From Clostridium sp. MB40-C1 (GTDB lineage: Bacteria > Bacillota > Clostridia > Clostridiales > Clostridiaceae), in the NCBI RefSeq assembly GCF_030913655.1, contig NZ_CP133189.1:3400001-3464000 (forward strand): DNA of 64,000 bases, given 5' to 3'. The stretch's first letter is position 1, and each line of letters starts with the position of its first letter. This document shows positions 19,146-27,663 of this stretch, in pieces. The position numbers were made by a program, and so were the translations under genes. Below the pieces are notes generated by a model. That model made no database searches and was not told where the DNA came from. It was given only the letters and a program-made list of their open reading frames with translations.

Positions 19146-19481
19146 ACTTTTATCTCCTATCTTATAGTACATTTTTATTAAATTAGAAACTTCTATGTAA
19201 TTATAGATTACAAAATCTAGAAATTCCTCATATATACTTTCATTATTGACATATAGTTATAGAATTAAACTTAATTTTGATCTAAATTGGATATGTTTTA
19301 AGAATATGTAATTTAGTGATTTACGTTTAGGATTTTAGCTTTTATGAAAAGTTTATAAATTATGTATTTTATTAAAACGGGTTATGGGATAATCTAATAG
19401 TATTAAAATAAAGTTGATAATCTTAACATAAAAAGATTATAATGTATATAATTATTTATATGATGGCAAGGAGAGATATAT
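19146..19481. other. Divergent intergenic region
   Basis: AT-rich spacer between the TPR gene (minus) and pepV (plus). It contains a convincing pepV promoter at 19414-19443. No ORF with an RBS and no RNA structure is recognised. Confidence 0.5.
19414..19443 (+). promoter_or_regulatory. pepV promoter
   Basis: TTGATA at 19414-19419 and TATAAT at 19438-19443, spacer 18, 38 nt before the start codon. Confidence 0.6.
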
Positions 19482-20870
19482 ATGCAATTGAATGAGAAAA
19501 TAGATAGTATGAAGGAAGAATTAGTAAAATCAACTCAAGAAGTAGTTAAAATTAAGAGTGTAGAAGGAGAGGCTAAAGAAGGTATGCCATTTGGAGAAGG
19601 ACCTTGTAATGCTCTTAAATATACCTTGGAGTTGAGTGAAAAACTAGGGTTTAAATCTGTAAATTTAGATAATTATATAGGATATGCTGAATATGGAGAT
19701 GGGGAAGAATACGTAGGGGTTTTAGGACATTTAGATGTGGTTCCAGAAGGGGATGGTTGGATACATCCTCCCTATGGAGCGGAAATACATGATGGAAAAA
19801 TGTTTGGACGTGGAACCATGGATGATAAGGGACCTATAATAGCAGCTCTTTATGGACTTAAAGCTATAAAAGACCTAAATCTTAATTTATCTAAAAAAGT
19901 TAGAATAATTTTTGGTACGAATGAAGAAAGTGGATGTGGGGAAATTGAGCATTACTTTAAAACAGAGAAAGCTCCTGTTTCTGGATTTACTCCAGATGCT
20001 GAATATCCAATCATTAATGGAGAGAAAGGAATTACTATATTTGACTTTGTAAAAGATTTAAAGTTTAAGGGTTGTAAGAATAAAATTAAATATATTAAAG
20101 GTGGACAAAAGGCTAATATGGTTCCAGATTATTGTGAGGCAGCAGTTATAACTGAAGATGTAGAAAAAGTACTTCTTTATGCGCGTAACTTCAAGGAACT
20201 AACTAACTATGATGTAACAGCGGAAACCAAAGATAATATGGTAATCATAAAATCAGTAGGAGCATCTGCTCATGGAAGCACACCGGAATTGGGAAAAAAT
20301 GCTATAATGCAATTGTTTGGATTTATAGAGCAACTAGGTTTTGAAGATTGTGACATAATAAACTTTATAAAGTTCTTTAATGGAACGGTTGGATTAGATA
20401 CAGATGGTGAAGCTTTTGGAATAGGACTTAGAGATGAGGTTTCGGGAAGTCTTTCATTTAATATTGGAACAATAGATGTAAATGAAGAAGTAGCAAGAAT
20501 GACAGTAAACCTTAGATATCCTGTTACATGTACCTTTGAGGAAATGATGAAAGGTATAAATTTAACAATTAAAGATAGTGGAATAAGAGTAGAAAGTATG
20601 CAACATCAGAAACCATTATATTTTCCAGAAGATCATTCTACAGTAAAAGCTTTAGCAAAGGTTTATGAAGAACAAACAGGAGAAAAAGCTCGACTTCTAT
20701 CAATAGGAGGAGGCACTTATGCAAAAGAAATGCCTAATATTGTTGCTTTTGGACCTTTATTTCCTGGAGAACCAGAGCTTATTCATCAACCAAATGAGTA
20801 CATTGAGCTGGAAGACTTAATAAAAAATGCAAAGATATATGCACATGCAATATATGAACTTGCAAAATAA
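19482..20870 (+). CDS. pepV: Dipeptidase PepV (M20/Sapep family)
   Basis: A 462-aa zinc-dependent dipeptidase. Metal ligands are visible in VLGHLDVVPEGDGW (His, Asp), GRGTMDDKGP (bridging Asp), GTNEESGCGE (Glu pair), TPDAEYP and the C-terminal LIHQPNEYI. The lid-domain insertion typical of PepV is present (about 180-380). It hydrolyses a broad range of dipeptides in the cytoplasm. RBS aaggagag precedes the ATG. It is monocistronic, followed by a long imperfect inverted repeat. Confidence 0.93.
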   Translation: MQLNEKIDSMKEELVKSTQEVVKIKSVEGEAKEGMPFGEGPCNALKYTLELSEKLGFKSVNLDNYIGYAEYGDGEEYVGVLGHLDVVPEGDGWIHPPYGAEIHDGKMFGRGTMDDKGPIIAALYGLKAIKDLNLNLSKKVRIIFGTNEESGCGEIEHYFKTEKAPVSGFTPDAEYPIINGEKGITIFDFVKDLKFKGCKNKIKYIKGGQKANMVPDYCEAAVITEDVEKVLLYARNFKELTNYDVTAETKDNMVIIKSVGASAHGSTPELGKNAIMQLFGFIEQLGFEDCDIINFIKFFNGTVGLDTDGEAFGIGLRDEVSGSLSFNIGTIDVNEEVARMTVNLRYPVTCTFEEMMKGINLTIKDSGIRVESMQHQKPLYFPEDHSTVKALAKVYEEQTGEKARLLSIGGGTYAKEMPNIVAFGPLFPGEPELIHQPNEYIELEDLIKNAKIYAHAIYELAK

Positions 20871-20878
20871 CGACTTAT

Positions 20879-20975
20879 AGTTTGACCTATAGTTCATTTT
20901 AGTAAAATAAATATAAAAGTTTTAAGGTATATAACTGAGTTATATTTATTTTGCTTATGACTTATAGGGCAAACT
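20879..20975 (+). repeat. Long imperfect inverted repeat (~97 nt)
   Basis: The first ~38 nt (from agtttgacctatag through aaaataaatataa) pair with the last ~36 nt (ttatatttatttt through atagggcaaact) with few mismatches. No U-run follows, so it is not a classical terminator. It could act as a terminator of unusual type, an mRNA-stabilising 3' hairpin or a MITE-like remnant. It lies between pepV and the ECF S-component. Confidence 0.6.
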
Positions 20976-21167
20976 AGTATACTATCAAATATGTAAAATG
21001 ATACTTTCAGTAAAATGTATAAGAAAACTATTTAAAATTAAAAAGAAAGGTGTTAAAATATTTACAAAGTCGGTATTCGAGTAAGAAACTGAACTTAAAA
21101 CCATATATTTAAGTAAGTTTAGGAATTCGACTTATATCCTTAAAGGAATAAGAACGGAGGTAAATTT

Positions 21168-21764
21168 ATGGAAAGAAATTTTGATGTTAATTCTAAACGT
21201 AAGGCGGGCACAAGGAAAATAACTACGTTAGCGATGTTGTCTGCTATAGCAGTATTGCTTGGATTTACACCACTTGGTATTATCCCTATACCGCCTGTGG
21301 CGGCTACAATAATGCATATACCTGTTATTATTGCAGCAGTTCTAGAAGGACCTGTAATTGGAGCTGTAATGGGGCTTATATTTGGAATACTAAGCATTAT
21401 TAGAGCAGTAACAACTGGGAATATACTTTTAGTTGCTATTTTAAATCCTTTAGTATCAGTAGCACCAAGAATACTAATAGGTATTCTCACTTATTATGCC
21501 TATAAGTTAATTCCTACTAAGAAAGAAAGTGTTAGAATTGGAGTAGCAGCAGCTGTGGGTACTCTAACTAATACATTTGGTTTTTTAGGAATGATGTACT
21601 TATTATATGCAGAGCCATTTGCTAAAGCTAATAATATGCCAATAGATGGTGTCGGAAAGGCAATAGCTGTTATAGGTATTACTCATGGAATTCCAGAGAT
21701 TATTGTAGCAATTATAATAACTGTAGGAGTGGTTTTAGCAGTTAAGAAAGTAAGGAAAAACTAA
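21168..21764 (+). CDS. ECF transporter S component, pantothenate-type (PanT-like)
   Basis: A 198-aa membrane protein with about six hydrophobic segments. The motif FTPLGIIPIPPVAATIMHIP with EGPVIGAVMGLIFG is typical of the PanT-like branch of ECF substrate-binding subunits, which capture a vitamin and use a shared EcfAA'T module encoded elsewhere. The substrate pantothenate is inferred from family resemblance only. RBS cggaggt precedes the ATG. The 190-nt leader contains self-complementary segments but no riboswitch I recognise. Confidence 0.8.
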   Translation: MERNFDVNSKRKAGTRKITTLAMLSAIAVLLGFTPLGIIPIPPVAATIMHIPVIIAAVLEGPVIGAVMGLIFGILSIIRAVTTGNILLVAILNPLVSVAPRILIGILTYYAYKLIPTKKESVRIGVAAAVGTLTNTFGFLGMMYLLYAEPFAKANNMPIDGVGKAIAVIGITHGIPEIIVAIIITVGVVLAVKKVRKN

Positions 21765-21777
21765 TTAGAACATATAT

Positions 21778-21812
21778 AGCAGTAAGAACTTAATTTGTTT
21801 TTACTGCTTTTA
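21778..21812 (+). terminator. Terminator of the ECF S-component gene
   Basis: Stem agcagtaa/ttactgct (21778-21785 with 21801-21808), followed by ttttatt. Confidence 0.7.
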
Positions 21813-21918
21813 TTATACCGTTTTATTTATGTAAATTATAAATTGTAGGTTATAAATAAAAAAATATTGTTTTTTTATTTATTTAAAACATAGTTAAATA
21901 TAAATTGAGGTGAAAAAA

Positions 21919-22881
21919 TTGGAATGTGCAAATTTTACAGATATAAGAGGAATTAAGGTAGGGCATGAGCAAAACTTAGAAGCAGCAACTGGATGCACAG
22001 TAGTTATATGTGAAGAAGGTGCAACGGCAGGAGTAGATGTAAGAGGCGGAGCACCAGGCACGAGAGAAACTGATTTATTAAATCCTGTAAATATGGTAGA
22101 TAATGTACATGGAATTTTACTTACAGGGGGAAGTGCTTTTGGATTAGATGCTGCTGCTGGGGTTATGAAATATTTAGAAGAAAAAAAAGTAGGATTTGAT
22201 GTTGGAGTTACAAAGGTTCCTATAGTTTGTGGTGCAGCTTTATTTGACTTAGTTATTGGGGATTATAAGATAAGACCAGATAAAGAAATGGGATATAAAG
22301 CGTGTATTAATGCCAATAATTTAGAATTACTTGAAGGAAATATAGGAGCGGGTACAGGGGCTACAGTAGGAAAGGTATTAGGAACTGAATTTTCAATGAA
22401 GGGTGGACTTGGAACATTCACATTAAAAGTTGGAGATTTAATAGTGGGAGCTATAGTAGCAGTTAATTGTCTTGGTGATGTTATCAATCCTGAAAATGGT
22501 GAAATAGTTGCAGGATTATTAAATGAAGAAAAAACAGGATTTAGAAATACAGAAAGAGTGATGATATCTAAATACGATAATAAGAAAAATTTGTTTAATG
22601 GAAATACAACCATTGGGATTATAGGTACTAATGCTAAATTAACAAAAGCTGGTGCAAACAAAGTAGCATCTATGGCTCATAATGGATTTGGGAGAACTAT
22701 ATTTCCTGCTCATTCTATGTATGATGGAGATACTATCTTTGCATTAGCAACAGGGGAAGTAGAAGCAGATGTTAATGTAGTAGGACTTTTAGCTGCAAGA
22801 GTTATGGAAAAAGCAGTAGTAAGGGCGGTTAAAAATACAAATAGTCTTTATGGATATAAATGTTATAAAGACTTAAAGTAA
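21919..22881 (+). CDS. P1/S58-family peptidase (DmpA-like)
   Basis: A 320-aa Ntn-type peptidase-family protein. The N-terminal FTDIRGIKVGHEQN, the VRGGAPGTRETDLL segment, LTGGSAFGLDAA and GNIGAGTGATVGK are hallmarks of S58 (DmpA aminopeptidase-like) proteins, which self-cleave into two chains. GGLGTFT (162-168) is the likely processing region with Thr as nucleophile, inferred by position. TTG at 21919 is chosen because gaggtg lies 6 nt upstream; a GTG at 21910 would overlap that RBS. The substrate is unknown. Confidence 0.85.
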   Translation: MECANFTDIRGIKVGHEQNLEAATGCTVVICEEGATAGVDVRGGAPGTRETDLLNPVNMVDNVHGILLTGGSAFGLDAAAGVMKYLEEKKVGFDVGVTKVPIVCGAALFDLVIGDYKIRPDKEMGYKACINANNLELLEGNIGAGTGATVGKVLGTEFSMKGGLGTFTLKVGDLIVGAIVAVNCLGDVINPENGEIVAGLLNEEKTGFRNTERVMISKYDNKKNLFNGNTTIGIIGTNAKLTKAGANKVASMAHNGFGRTIFPAHSMYDGDTIFALATGEVEADVNVVGLLAARVMEKAVVRAVKNTNSLYGYKCYKDLK

Positions 22882-22971
22882 GGTTATTATGCAGCTAAAA
22901 ACTTAAAGCAAGTTGAAATATTTAGTATAGTATGTTATTATATAAGGAATCAATTTTTAGGAGAGTTTAAG

Positions 22972-23049
22972 ATGAAACATACATTTTATATAAATAATAA
23001 ATCAAAAAAATTCTTTAATAACCATTTTAGATTGGGTTTGTATATGTGA
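22972..23049 (+). CDS. Putative leader peptide (25 aa) upstream of the NSS transporter
   Basis: ATG at 22972 behind aggagag encodes 25 residues beginning MKHTFYINNK and ending at TGA 23047-23049. Six of 25 residues are Phe or Tyr, including an adjacent Phe pair. It stops 10 nt before a pair of hairpins that can refold, the arrangement of translation-controlled attenuators. Whether it is translated is unknown. Alternatively it is chance. Confidence 0.45.
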   Translation: MKHTFYINNKSKKFFNNHFRLGLYM

Positions 23050-23059
23050 TGTAAATTAA

Positions 23060-23180
23060 TCATAGATGCAAACCCTATGAATCATTCATTTTTATAGGGT
23101 TTGTATCTATGATGGTTATTATATAATAATATATTAAGCTGCATAGATATGTTTAATTGATATCTATGCAGCTTTTTTTA
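23060..23180 (+). promoter_or_regulatory. Tandem hairpins: candidate transcription attenuator of the NSS transporter
   Basis: Hairpin 1 pairs 23060-23078 with 23094-23112 (19 bp, one G-T, no T run). Hairpin 2 pairs 23136-23150 with 23160-23174 (15 bp, perfect) and ends in a T run, a textbook terminator, only about 5-10 nt before the transporter RBS aggagg. The 3' arm of hairpin 1 (tatctatg, 23104-23111) is complementary to the 5' arm of hairpin 2 (catagata, 23142-23149), so the two folds can exclude each other. Confidence 0.6.
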
Positions 23181-23200
23181 TTTTAGGAGGGTAACAAAAA

Positions 23201-24514
23201 ATGAAACAAAGAGAAAAATTTACAGGGAAATTAGGTTTTATACTGTCGTGTATTGGGTCGGCAGTAGGATTAGGGAACATATGGATGTTCTCGTGGAGAC
23301 TTGGTCAATATGGAGGAGCAGCATTTCTTATCCCTTATACTCTATTTGTAGTTGTTTTAGGGATTACAGGTCTTATGGGAGAATTTGCTCTTGGAAGAAG
23401 CAGAGGAAAGGGGTCTTATGGTGGCATCACAGAAATTTTTAATGAAAGAAAATTACCTTTAGGATCCTTTATAGCAAGTATACCAACAATAGGTCTTACA
23501 GGAATTTTTATTTTTTATACTATAGTAGTAGGTTGGATAATGAGATACTTTTTTGCAGCTTCTTTAGGAACATTTAATAAAGTAGATATACCTTCATACT
23601 TTACAAATTTCGCAGGTGCATCTTCTAGTATATCATGGCACGCAATAGCTATGTTAGGCACTGCATGGATTGTAGTTTTAGGAGTAACTAAGGGAATAGA
23701 AAAAATGAATAAGATCATGATGCCTGCACTTTTTATTATATTTACACTTTTAATGATAAAATCTTTAAGTCTTCCAGGTGCTATGGAAGGAGTTAAGTAT
23801 TTGCTAATACCTAAATGGCACTATCTTAAAGATCCTATTACTTGGGTTATGGCATTAGGCCAAGCTTTCTTTACAGTATCCTTAACAGGATGTGCTTTGG
23901 TAGTTTATGGTAGTTACTTAGGTGATGATGTAGATATACCTAGTGCTGCAATTAAGACAGTTATATTTGATAGTATATCAGCAGTACTTGCAGCATTTAT
24001 AATAATTCCAGCAGCTTTTGCATTTAAATTAGATCCTACAGCTGGACCGGCATTGTTATTTATCACTGTACCGTCTATTTTTAAAATGATGCCAGGTGGT
24101 CAGATATTTGGAGCACTATTTTTCCTAAGTGTATTCTTTGCAGCTATATCTTCTGCAATAAATATGTTAGAGGGACCTGCAGAAGCTTTAATGTATAGAT
24201 TTAAATGTACAAGAAAAAAAGCTGTAATAATAGTTTCAACACTAGCTTTTATTTTGGGAATACCTTTAGATTTAAGTATGAATAGATTTGGTACTTTTTC
24301 AGATTTTATAACAATTTTTCTTTCACCACTAGGAGCAATTTTAGGAGCTGTAGCATTTTTCTGGATTTATGGAATAGATAATGCTAGAGCGCAAATAAAT
24401 AAAGGAGCTGTAAAGCCGGTTGGTAAATGGTTTAATCCTATAGCTAAGTATGTTTTTGTAATAGTAGCTATAATAGTTGTAGTACTTGGAGTAGTTTATG
24501 GTGGAATAGGATGA
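23201..24514 (+). CDS. Neurotransmitter:sodium symporter (NSS/SNF) family transporter
   Basis: A 437-aa integral membrane protein with about 11-12 hydrophobic segments. The TM1 signature GSAVGLGNIW with its unwound Na-binding region is clear, and GGAAFLIPY follows. Family members import amino acids (Trp, Tyr, Leu or others) with Na+. The external-gate arginine right after NIW (NIWRF in most homologues, LeuT Arg30) is Met29 here, with Arg at 33. The substrate is unknown. It is preceded by an attenuator-like leader with an aromatic-rich leader ORF. Confidence 0.93.
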   Translation: MKQREKFTGKLGFILSCIGSAVGLGNIWMFSWRLGQYGGAAFLIPYTLFVVVLGITGLMGEFALGRSRGKGSYGGITEIFNERKLPLGSFIASIPTIGLTGIFIFYTIVVGWIMRYFFAASLGTFNKVDIPSYFTNFAGASSSISWHAIAMLGTAWIVVLGVTKGIEKMNKIMMPALFIIFTLLMIKSLSLPGAMEGVKYLLIPKWHYLKDPITWVMALGQAFFTVSLTGCALVVYGSYLGDDVDIPSAAIKTVIFDSISAVLAAFIIIPAAFAFKLDPTAGPALLFITVPSIFKMMPGGQIFGALFFLSVFFAAISSAINMLEGPAEALMYRFKCTRKKAVIIVSTLAFILGIPLDLSMNRFGTFSDFITIFLSPLGAILGAVAFFWIYGIDNARAQINKGAVKPVGKWFNPIAKYVFVIVAIIVVVLGVVYGGIG

Positions 24515-24606
24515 TTAGAATATCGTAGATTGAAGAATATGTTTTAGAAGTTTGTTGATTTAACATAAGTTTTAAAATAATTATAAATATAGTGTAATAC
24601 ATAAAT

Positions 24607-24652
24607 AAGCTTTCGTAATATTTCTAATGTGTAAATATACGAAAGCTTTTAA
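24607..24652 (+). terminator. Terminator of the NSS transporter gene
   Basis: Stem aagctttcgtaatattt with aaatatacgaaagctt (one bulge), followed by tttt. Confidence 0.85.
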
Positions 24653-24760
24653 ATTCTGACAGCTTATATTATAAGAAAGAGATACAAGAAGAAATATATA
24701 TTAAACAAAAGGAAAAACAATATAAATTAGTATAATGGCTAAAAATGGGTAAAATTAGAA

Positions 24761-24814
24761 TTGATTAAATAAGAGAATTAATATATTATATAAATATAGT
24801 AAATAATCATTATT
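24761..24814 (+). promoter_or_regulatory. Reverse rubrerythrin promoter with PerR-like operator
   Basis: TTGATT at 24761-24766 and TATTAT at 24784-24789, spacer 17. The operator AATAATCATTATT (24802-24814) is a perfect 6-1-6 inverted repeat 12 nt after the -10. It is the same motif and nearly the same placement as at the peroxiredoxin promoter. In clostridia, reverse rubrerythrins are known PerR targets. Confidence 0.65.
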
Positions 24815-24886
24815 ACTTAATATTAATTATTAAACAGAGAAATTAAATATATAATATATAATTTATTATTTAGGAGGAATTTAATT

Positions 24887-25435
24887 ATGAAAAAATTTGT
24901 TTGTTCAGTATGTGGATATGTTCATGAAGGAAATGAGGCTCCAGAAGCTTGCCCATTATGTAAAGCACCAAAGGAAAAGTTTATAGAGAAGAAAGAAGAT
25001 GGAGATTTACAATGGGCAGATGAGCATAGAGTAGGAATAGGTAAAGATGTAGATCCAGAAGTTTTACAAGGCTTAAGAGAAAACTTTGCAGGAGAATGTA
25101 CAGAAGTAGGAATGTATTTAGCAATGAGTAGACAAGCGGATAGAGAAGGTTTCCCTGAAGTAGCAGAAGCTTATAAGAGAATTGCTTGGGAAGAAGCAGA
25201 ACATGCTGCTAAATTTGCAGAACTTTTAGGTGAAGTTGTTACAGATAGTACTAAGAAAAACTTAGAATTAAGAGTTGATGCAGAACATGGTGCCTGTCAA
25301 GGAAAGAAAGATTTAGCTACACTTGCTAAGAAATTAAATTATGATGCTATTCATGATACAGTACATGAAATGTGTAAAGATGAAGCTAGACATGGTTCAG
25401 CTTTCAGAGGATTATTAAAGAGATACTTTGAATAA
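24887..25435 (+). CDS. Reverse rubrerythrin
   Basis: A 182-aa peroxide-scavenging diiron protein. The rubredoxin-type FeS4 site is N-terminal (Cys6, Cys9, Cys22, Cys25), the reverse of classical rubrerythrin. The ferritin-like domain follows, with Glu/His ligands in [23 protein letters not shown] and [12 protein letters not shown]. It reduces H2O2 using NADH-derived electrons and confers aerotolerance in clostridia. RBS taggagga precedes the ATG. It is likely peroxide-induced. Confidence 0.95.
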   Translation: MKKFVCSVCGYVHEGNEAPEACPLCKAPKEKFIEKKEDGDLQWADEHRVGIGKDVDPEVLQGLRENFAGECTEVGMYLAMSRQADREGFPEVAEAYKRIAWEEAEHAAKFAELLGEVVTDSTKKNLELRVDAEHGACQGKKDLATLAKKLNYDAIHDTVHEMCKDEARHGSAFRGLLKRYFE

Positions 25436-25442
25436 AAATTAA

Positions 25443-25483
25443 TAAAAAGAATTCTAGTAAAGATCTTTACTAGAATTCTTTTA
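25443..25483 (+). terminator. Terminator of reverse rubrerythrin
   Basis: Near-perfect palindrome of about 38 nt centred on agatct (aaaagaattctagtaaag and its complement), flanked by A and T runs. It is likely to work in both directions, since the next gene is convergent. Confidence 0.88.
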
Positions 25484-25538
25484 TTTGTATATAAGTTATC
25501 TCATGTTTTATTTATAAATTTTATAGTCATTTAAAAAT

Positions 25539-25889
25539 CTAAATTGTAATTGAGTAACTTAACATTATTATAATAAAACCGCTAATAGACATAAAAGCCA
25601 TAAAGTTCAAGGATGAATCCTTTAGTCTAAAGTCTTCTTTGGTATCTTCAAAAGAACTTTTATTGGTAGAACGTCTAGATTGTATATATTTGAAATTTCC
25701 TAGCGATGTTGAACTACCTAGGCTACTTAAAACGCCTATAAGCATATATCCAAGTCCCGTAAACATTAAAGTGTTATTAAAATTAAAGTGTTTAAAGAAA
25801 CTTATTATAAAACATATTAGCATTGTTACTAATATTAAAAGAACTATTTTTAAAAGGATTTTTAGTAAATTTTCAAAAAAAATCTTCAT
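25539..25889 (-). CDS. Small membrane protein of unknown function (116 aa)
   Basis: Three hydrophobic segments are visible: KIVLLILVTMLICFIISFF, TLMFTGLGYMLIGVLSSLG and FMAFMSISGFIIIMLSYSI. A polar Ser/Lys-rich loop (about 65-92) lies between the second and third. RBS taggtgat precedes the ATG on the minus strand. It lies 38 nt downstream of the PLP-enzyme gene on the same strand with no terminator between, so the two are likely co-transcribed. No family is recognised. Confidence 0.7.
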   Translation of the reverse strand: MKIFFENLLKILLKIVLLILVTMLICFIISFFKHFNFNNTLMFTGLGYMLIGVLSSLGSSTSLGNFKYIQSRRSTNKSSFEDTKEDFRLKDSSLNFMAFMSISGFIIIMLSYSITI

Positions 25890-25927
25890 TAGTTTATCAC
25901 CTAAGTTTTACATTATATTTTAGTATA

Positions 25928-27301
25928 TTATATCATATTTTTTATTCTTGTCTGTTTTATTTTGTCATCATAATATTTAATCTTTGAATATTCATTATCC
26001 CAAAAACACATATCTTTCATAGAATCTAAAAATTCTTTAGAATGACCAAATTGAATCCAGTCTTTTTCTTTTAATTTGAATAAGCTTTCTTTTGATTCAA
26101 TTTTTGTGAAATCGTAAATTTCGCTTACATCTTGGTTAAGAAAAACATTTTTTGCCCAATTATTCTTTAAAGAATTATCTTGTAAGTTCAATTCAGTATC
26201 TAATTTCTCAATTACAGAGCCGTATCTATCAAATCCATCTGTTGCAATGGTTACAACATTATCTTCAGATCCTAAATTTAAGTGTTTAGCCATTTTAATA
26301 GATGCAAGTATATTACATATTCCGGAAGGACCAAAAAGGTTTTTAGCATAGTTTATAAAGGAAGAAGTTATACCTAATGTTTTTAATTCTTCTCCCCAAT
26401 CATGAAAGCCTTTTACACCTAATAAACAATCTGCATCTTTAATACATACAACATAGTCAGTATTTAGTACATTGTGTATTAAAGTACACATTTTATCACC
26501 TATACCCTCAATTCTATGAGTTCCTCTACGTCCATTTGCTAAAGTTGAACATTCATAGGGTTCTACAGCAGCAACTATACAATTATTAAATAGTTTTTTA
26601 ATTTCATCTCCTGCAGCTATTGTTCCACCTGAACCTGGTGCAGAGCAGAAACATGATATTTTACCATTGCCAATATTTTCAACAGATTCAATAGCAGAAT
26701 TACCAGTTACATATCTGTGAAATCTATAATTGGAGAAAAGCTCAAATTGAGCTAAAACTCTATAGGTTGGATTATTTCTAGCAAGCTCGTAGGTTTTTTC
26801 TAAAGTTAGTATAAGATCAGACTCATTACTTGGAGTTAAGAAGAGTTTGCCACCATATTTTTTTATTATTTCATGTCTTTCTTTGCTCATATTTTCTGGC
26901 ATAACAACTATAGATTCATAGCCCATAAGTTTACATATATATGCAGCACCTATTCCAAAATTTCCGGTAGAAGGCGCTAGAATACTGTTTTCACCTGGAA
27001 TCATATCATTATTAATATATCCCTCAATTAATGTTGAATAGGCAGGACCAACTTTATGAGAGCCTGATGGAAAATAACTTCCAAGTAAAACTATTATGTT
27101 GGCATCAACTCCAGTAAGTTCTTTTGGGAGTACAAGTTTTCTAACATTCTCTTTTTCATCTTTCCAAGTAATATTTAATAAATTTATAGGATCTAATTCA
27201 TTTTTATTTTGAGAACACAATGCTTTTTTTCTAAGAGTAGAGTCAATTTTATTTGGATAAAGCATTTCCTCGTAAGTTGGGTAATAAGCATTCATTTTCA
27301 T
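25928..27301 (-). CDS. PLP-dependent fold-type II enzyme (cysteine synthase/threonine synthase-like)
   Basis: A 457-aa protein of the tryptophan-synthase-beta superfamily. The PLP lysine lies in FPSGSHKVGPAYS, the substrate/phosphate loops are APSTGNFGIGAAY and CSAPGSGGTIAAG. It is longer than OASS (about 310 aa), with extra N- and C-terminal parts. Related clostridial proteins are annotated only as PLP-dependent beta-subunit proteins. A lyase or synthase acting on a Cys/Ser/Thr-type substrate is inferred. RBS aaggggga lies before ATG 27301. Confidence 0.85.
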   Translation of the reverse strand: MKMNAYYPTYEEMLYPNKIDSTLRKKALCSQNKNELDPINLLNITWKDEKENVRKLVLPKELTGVDANIIVLLGSYFPSGSHKVGPAYSTLIEGYINNDMIPGENSILAPSTGNFGIGAAYICKLMGYESIVVMPENMSKERHEIIKKYGGKLFLTPSNESDLILTLEKTYELARNNPTYRVLAQFELFSNYRFHRYVTGNSAIESVENIGNGKISCFCSAPGSGGTIAAGDEIKKLFNNCIVAAVEPYECSTLANGRRGTHRIEGIGDKMCTLIHNVLNTDYVVCIKDADCLLGVKGFHDWGEELKTLGITSSFINYAKNLFGPSGICNILASIKMAKHLNLGSEDNVVTIATDGFDRYGSVIEKLDTELNLQDNSLKNNWAKNVFLNQDVSEIYDFTKIESKESLFKLKEKDWIQFGHSKEFLDSMKDMCFWDNEYSKIKYYDDKIKQTRIKNMI

Positions 27302-27663
27302 ATAAATCCCCCTTATATTTTAATATAGAACTTGTTTAATAGTTCATTATATAAATCTTGTTTATCATTATGAATTACCAAACAAAAGACTTTCTATTTT
27401 TTATATTAATGTATTCTTTTAAAAGTACTTATGTTCAAGAGAGTACTTTAAAAGACTTAGTATATATAAATATATTATAGTATATTGAAGTTTAAATACC
27501 AATATATTACATGAAAGCTATGCTAATTTATTTACATATAAATTATAAATTTATTCAATAATATCAATACTTTTATAGGAAGTAGCGTTTAAAGAGTGAC
27601 TATATGAATTTATATGAATATAATGTTTATTAATTGTAGCTCTATTTTTAAGGAGATGCGTTT
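27302..27663. other. Divergent intergenic region before nadE
   Basis: Spacer between the PLP enzyme (minus) and nadE (plus). A hairpin cttttaaaagtact/agtactttaaaag (27416-27429 with 27442-27454, one bulge) lies near the middle and could be an operator or leader structure for either gene. A weak nadE promoter GTGACT (27596-27601) -17- TATAAT (27619-27624) is visible. No ORF is seen. Confidence 0.45.

Larger units (their letters stand above)
24515..24886 (+). other. Intergenic region before reverse rubrerythrin
   Basis: Holds the terminator of the NSS gene (24607-24652), then an AT-rich stretch, and the rubrerythrin promoter with its operator (24761-24814). No further ORF with an RBS is seen. 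Confidence 0.5.
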
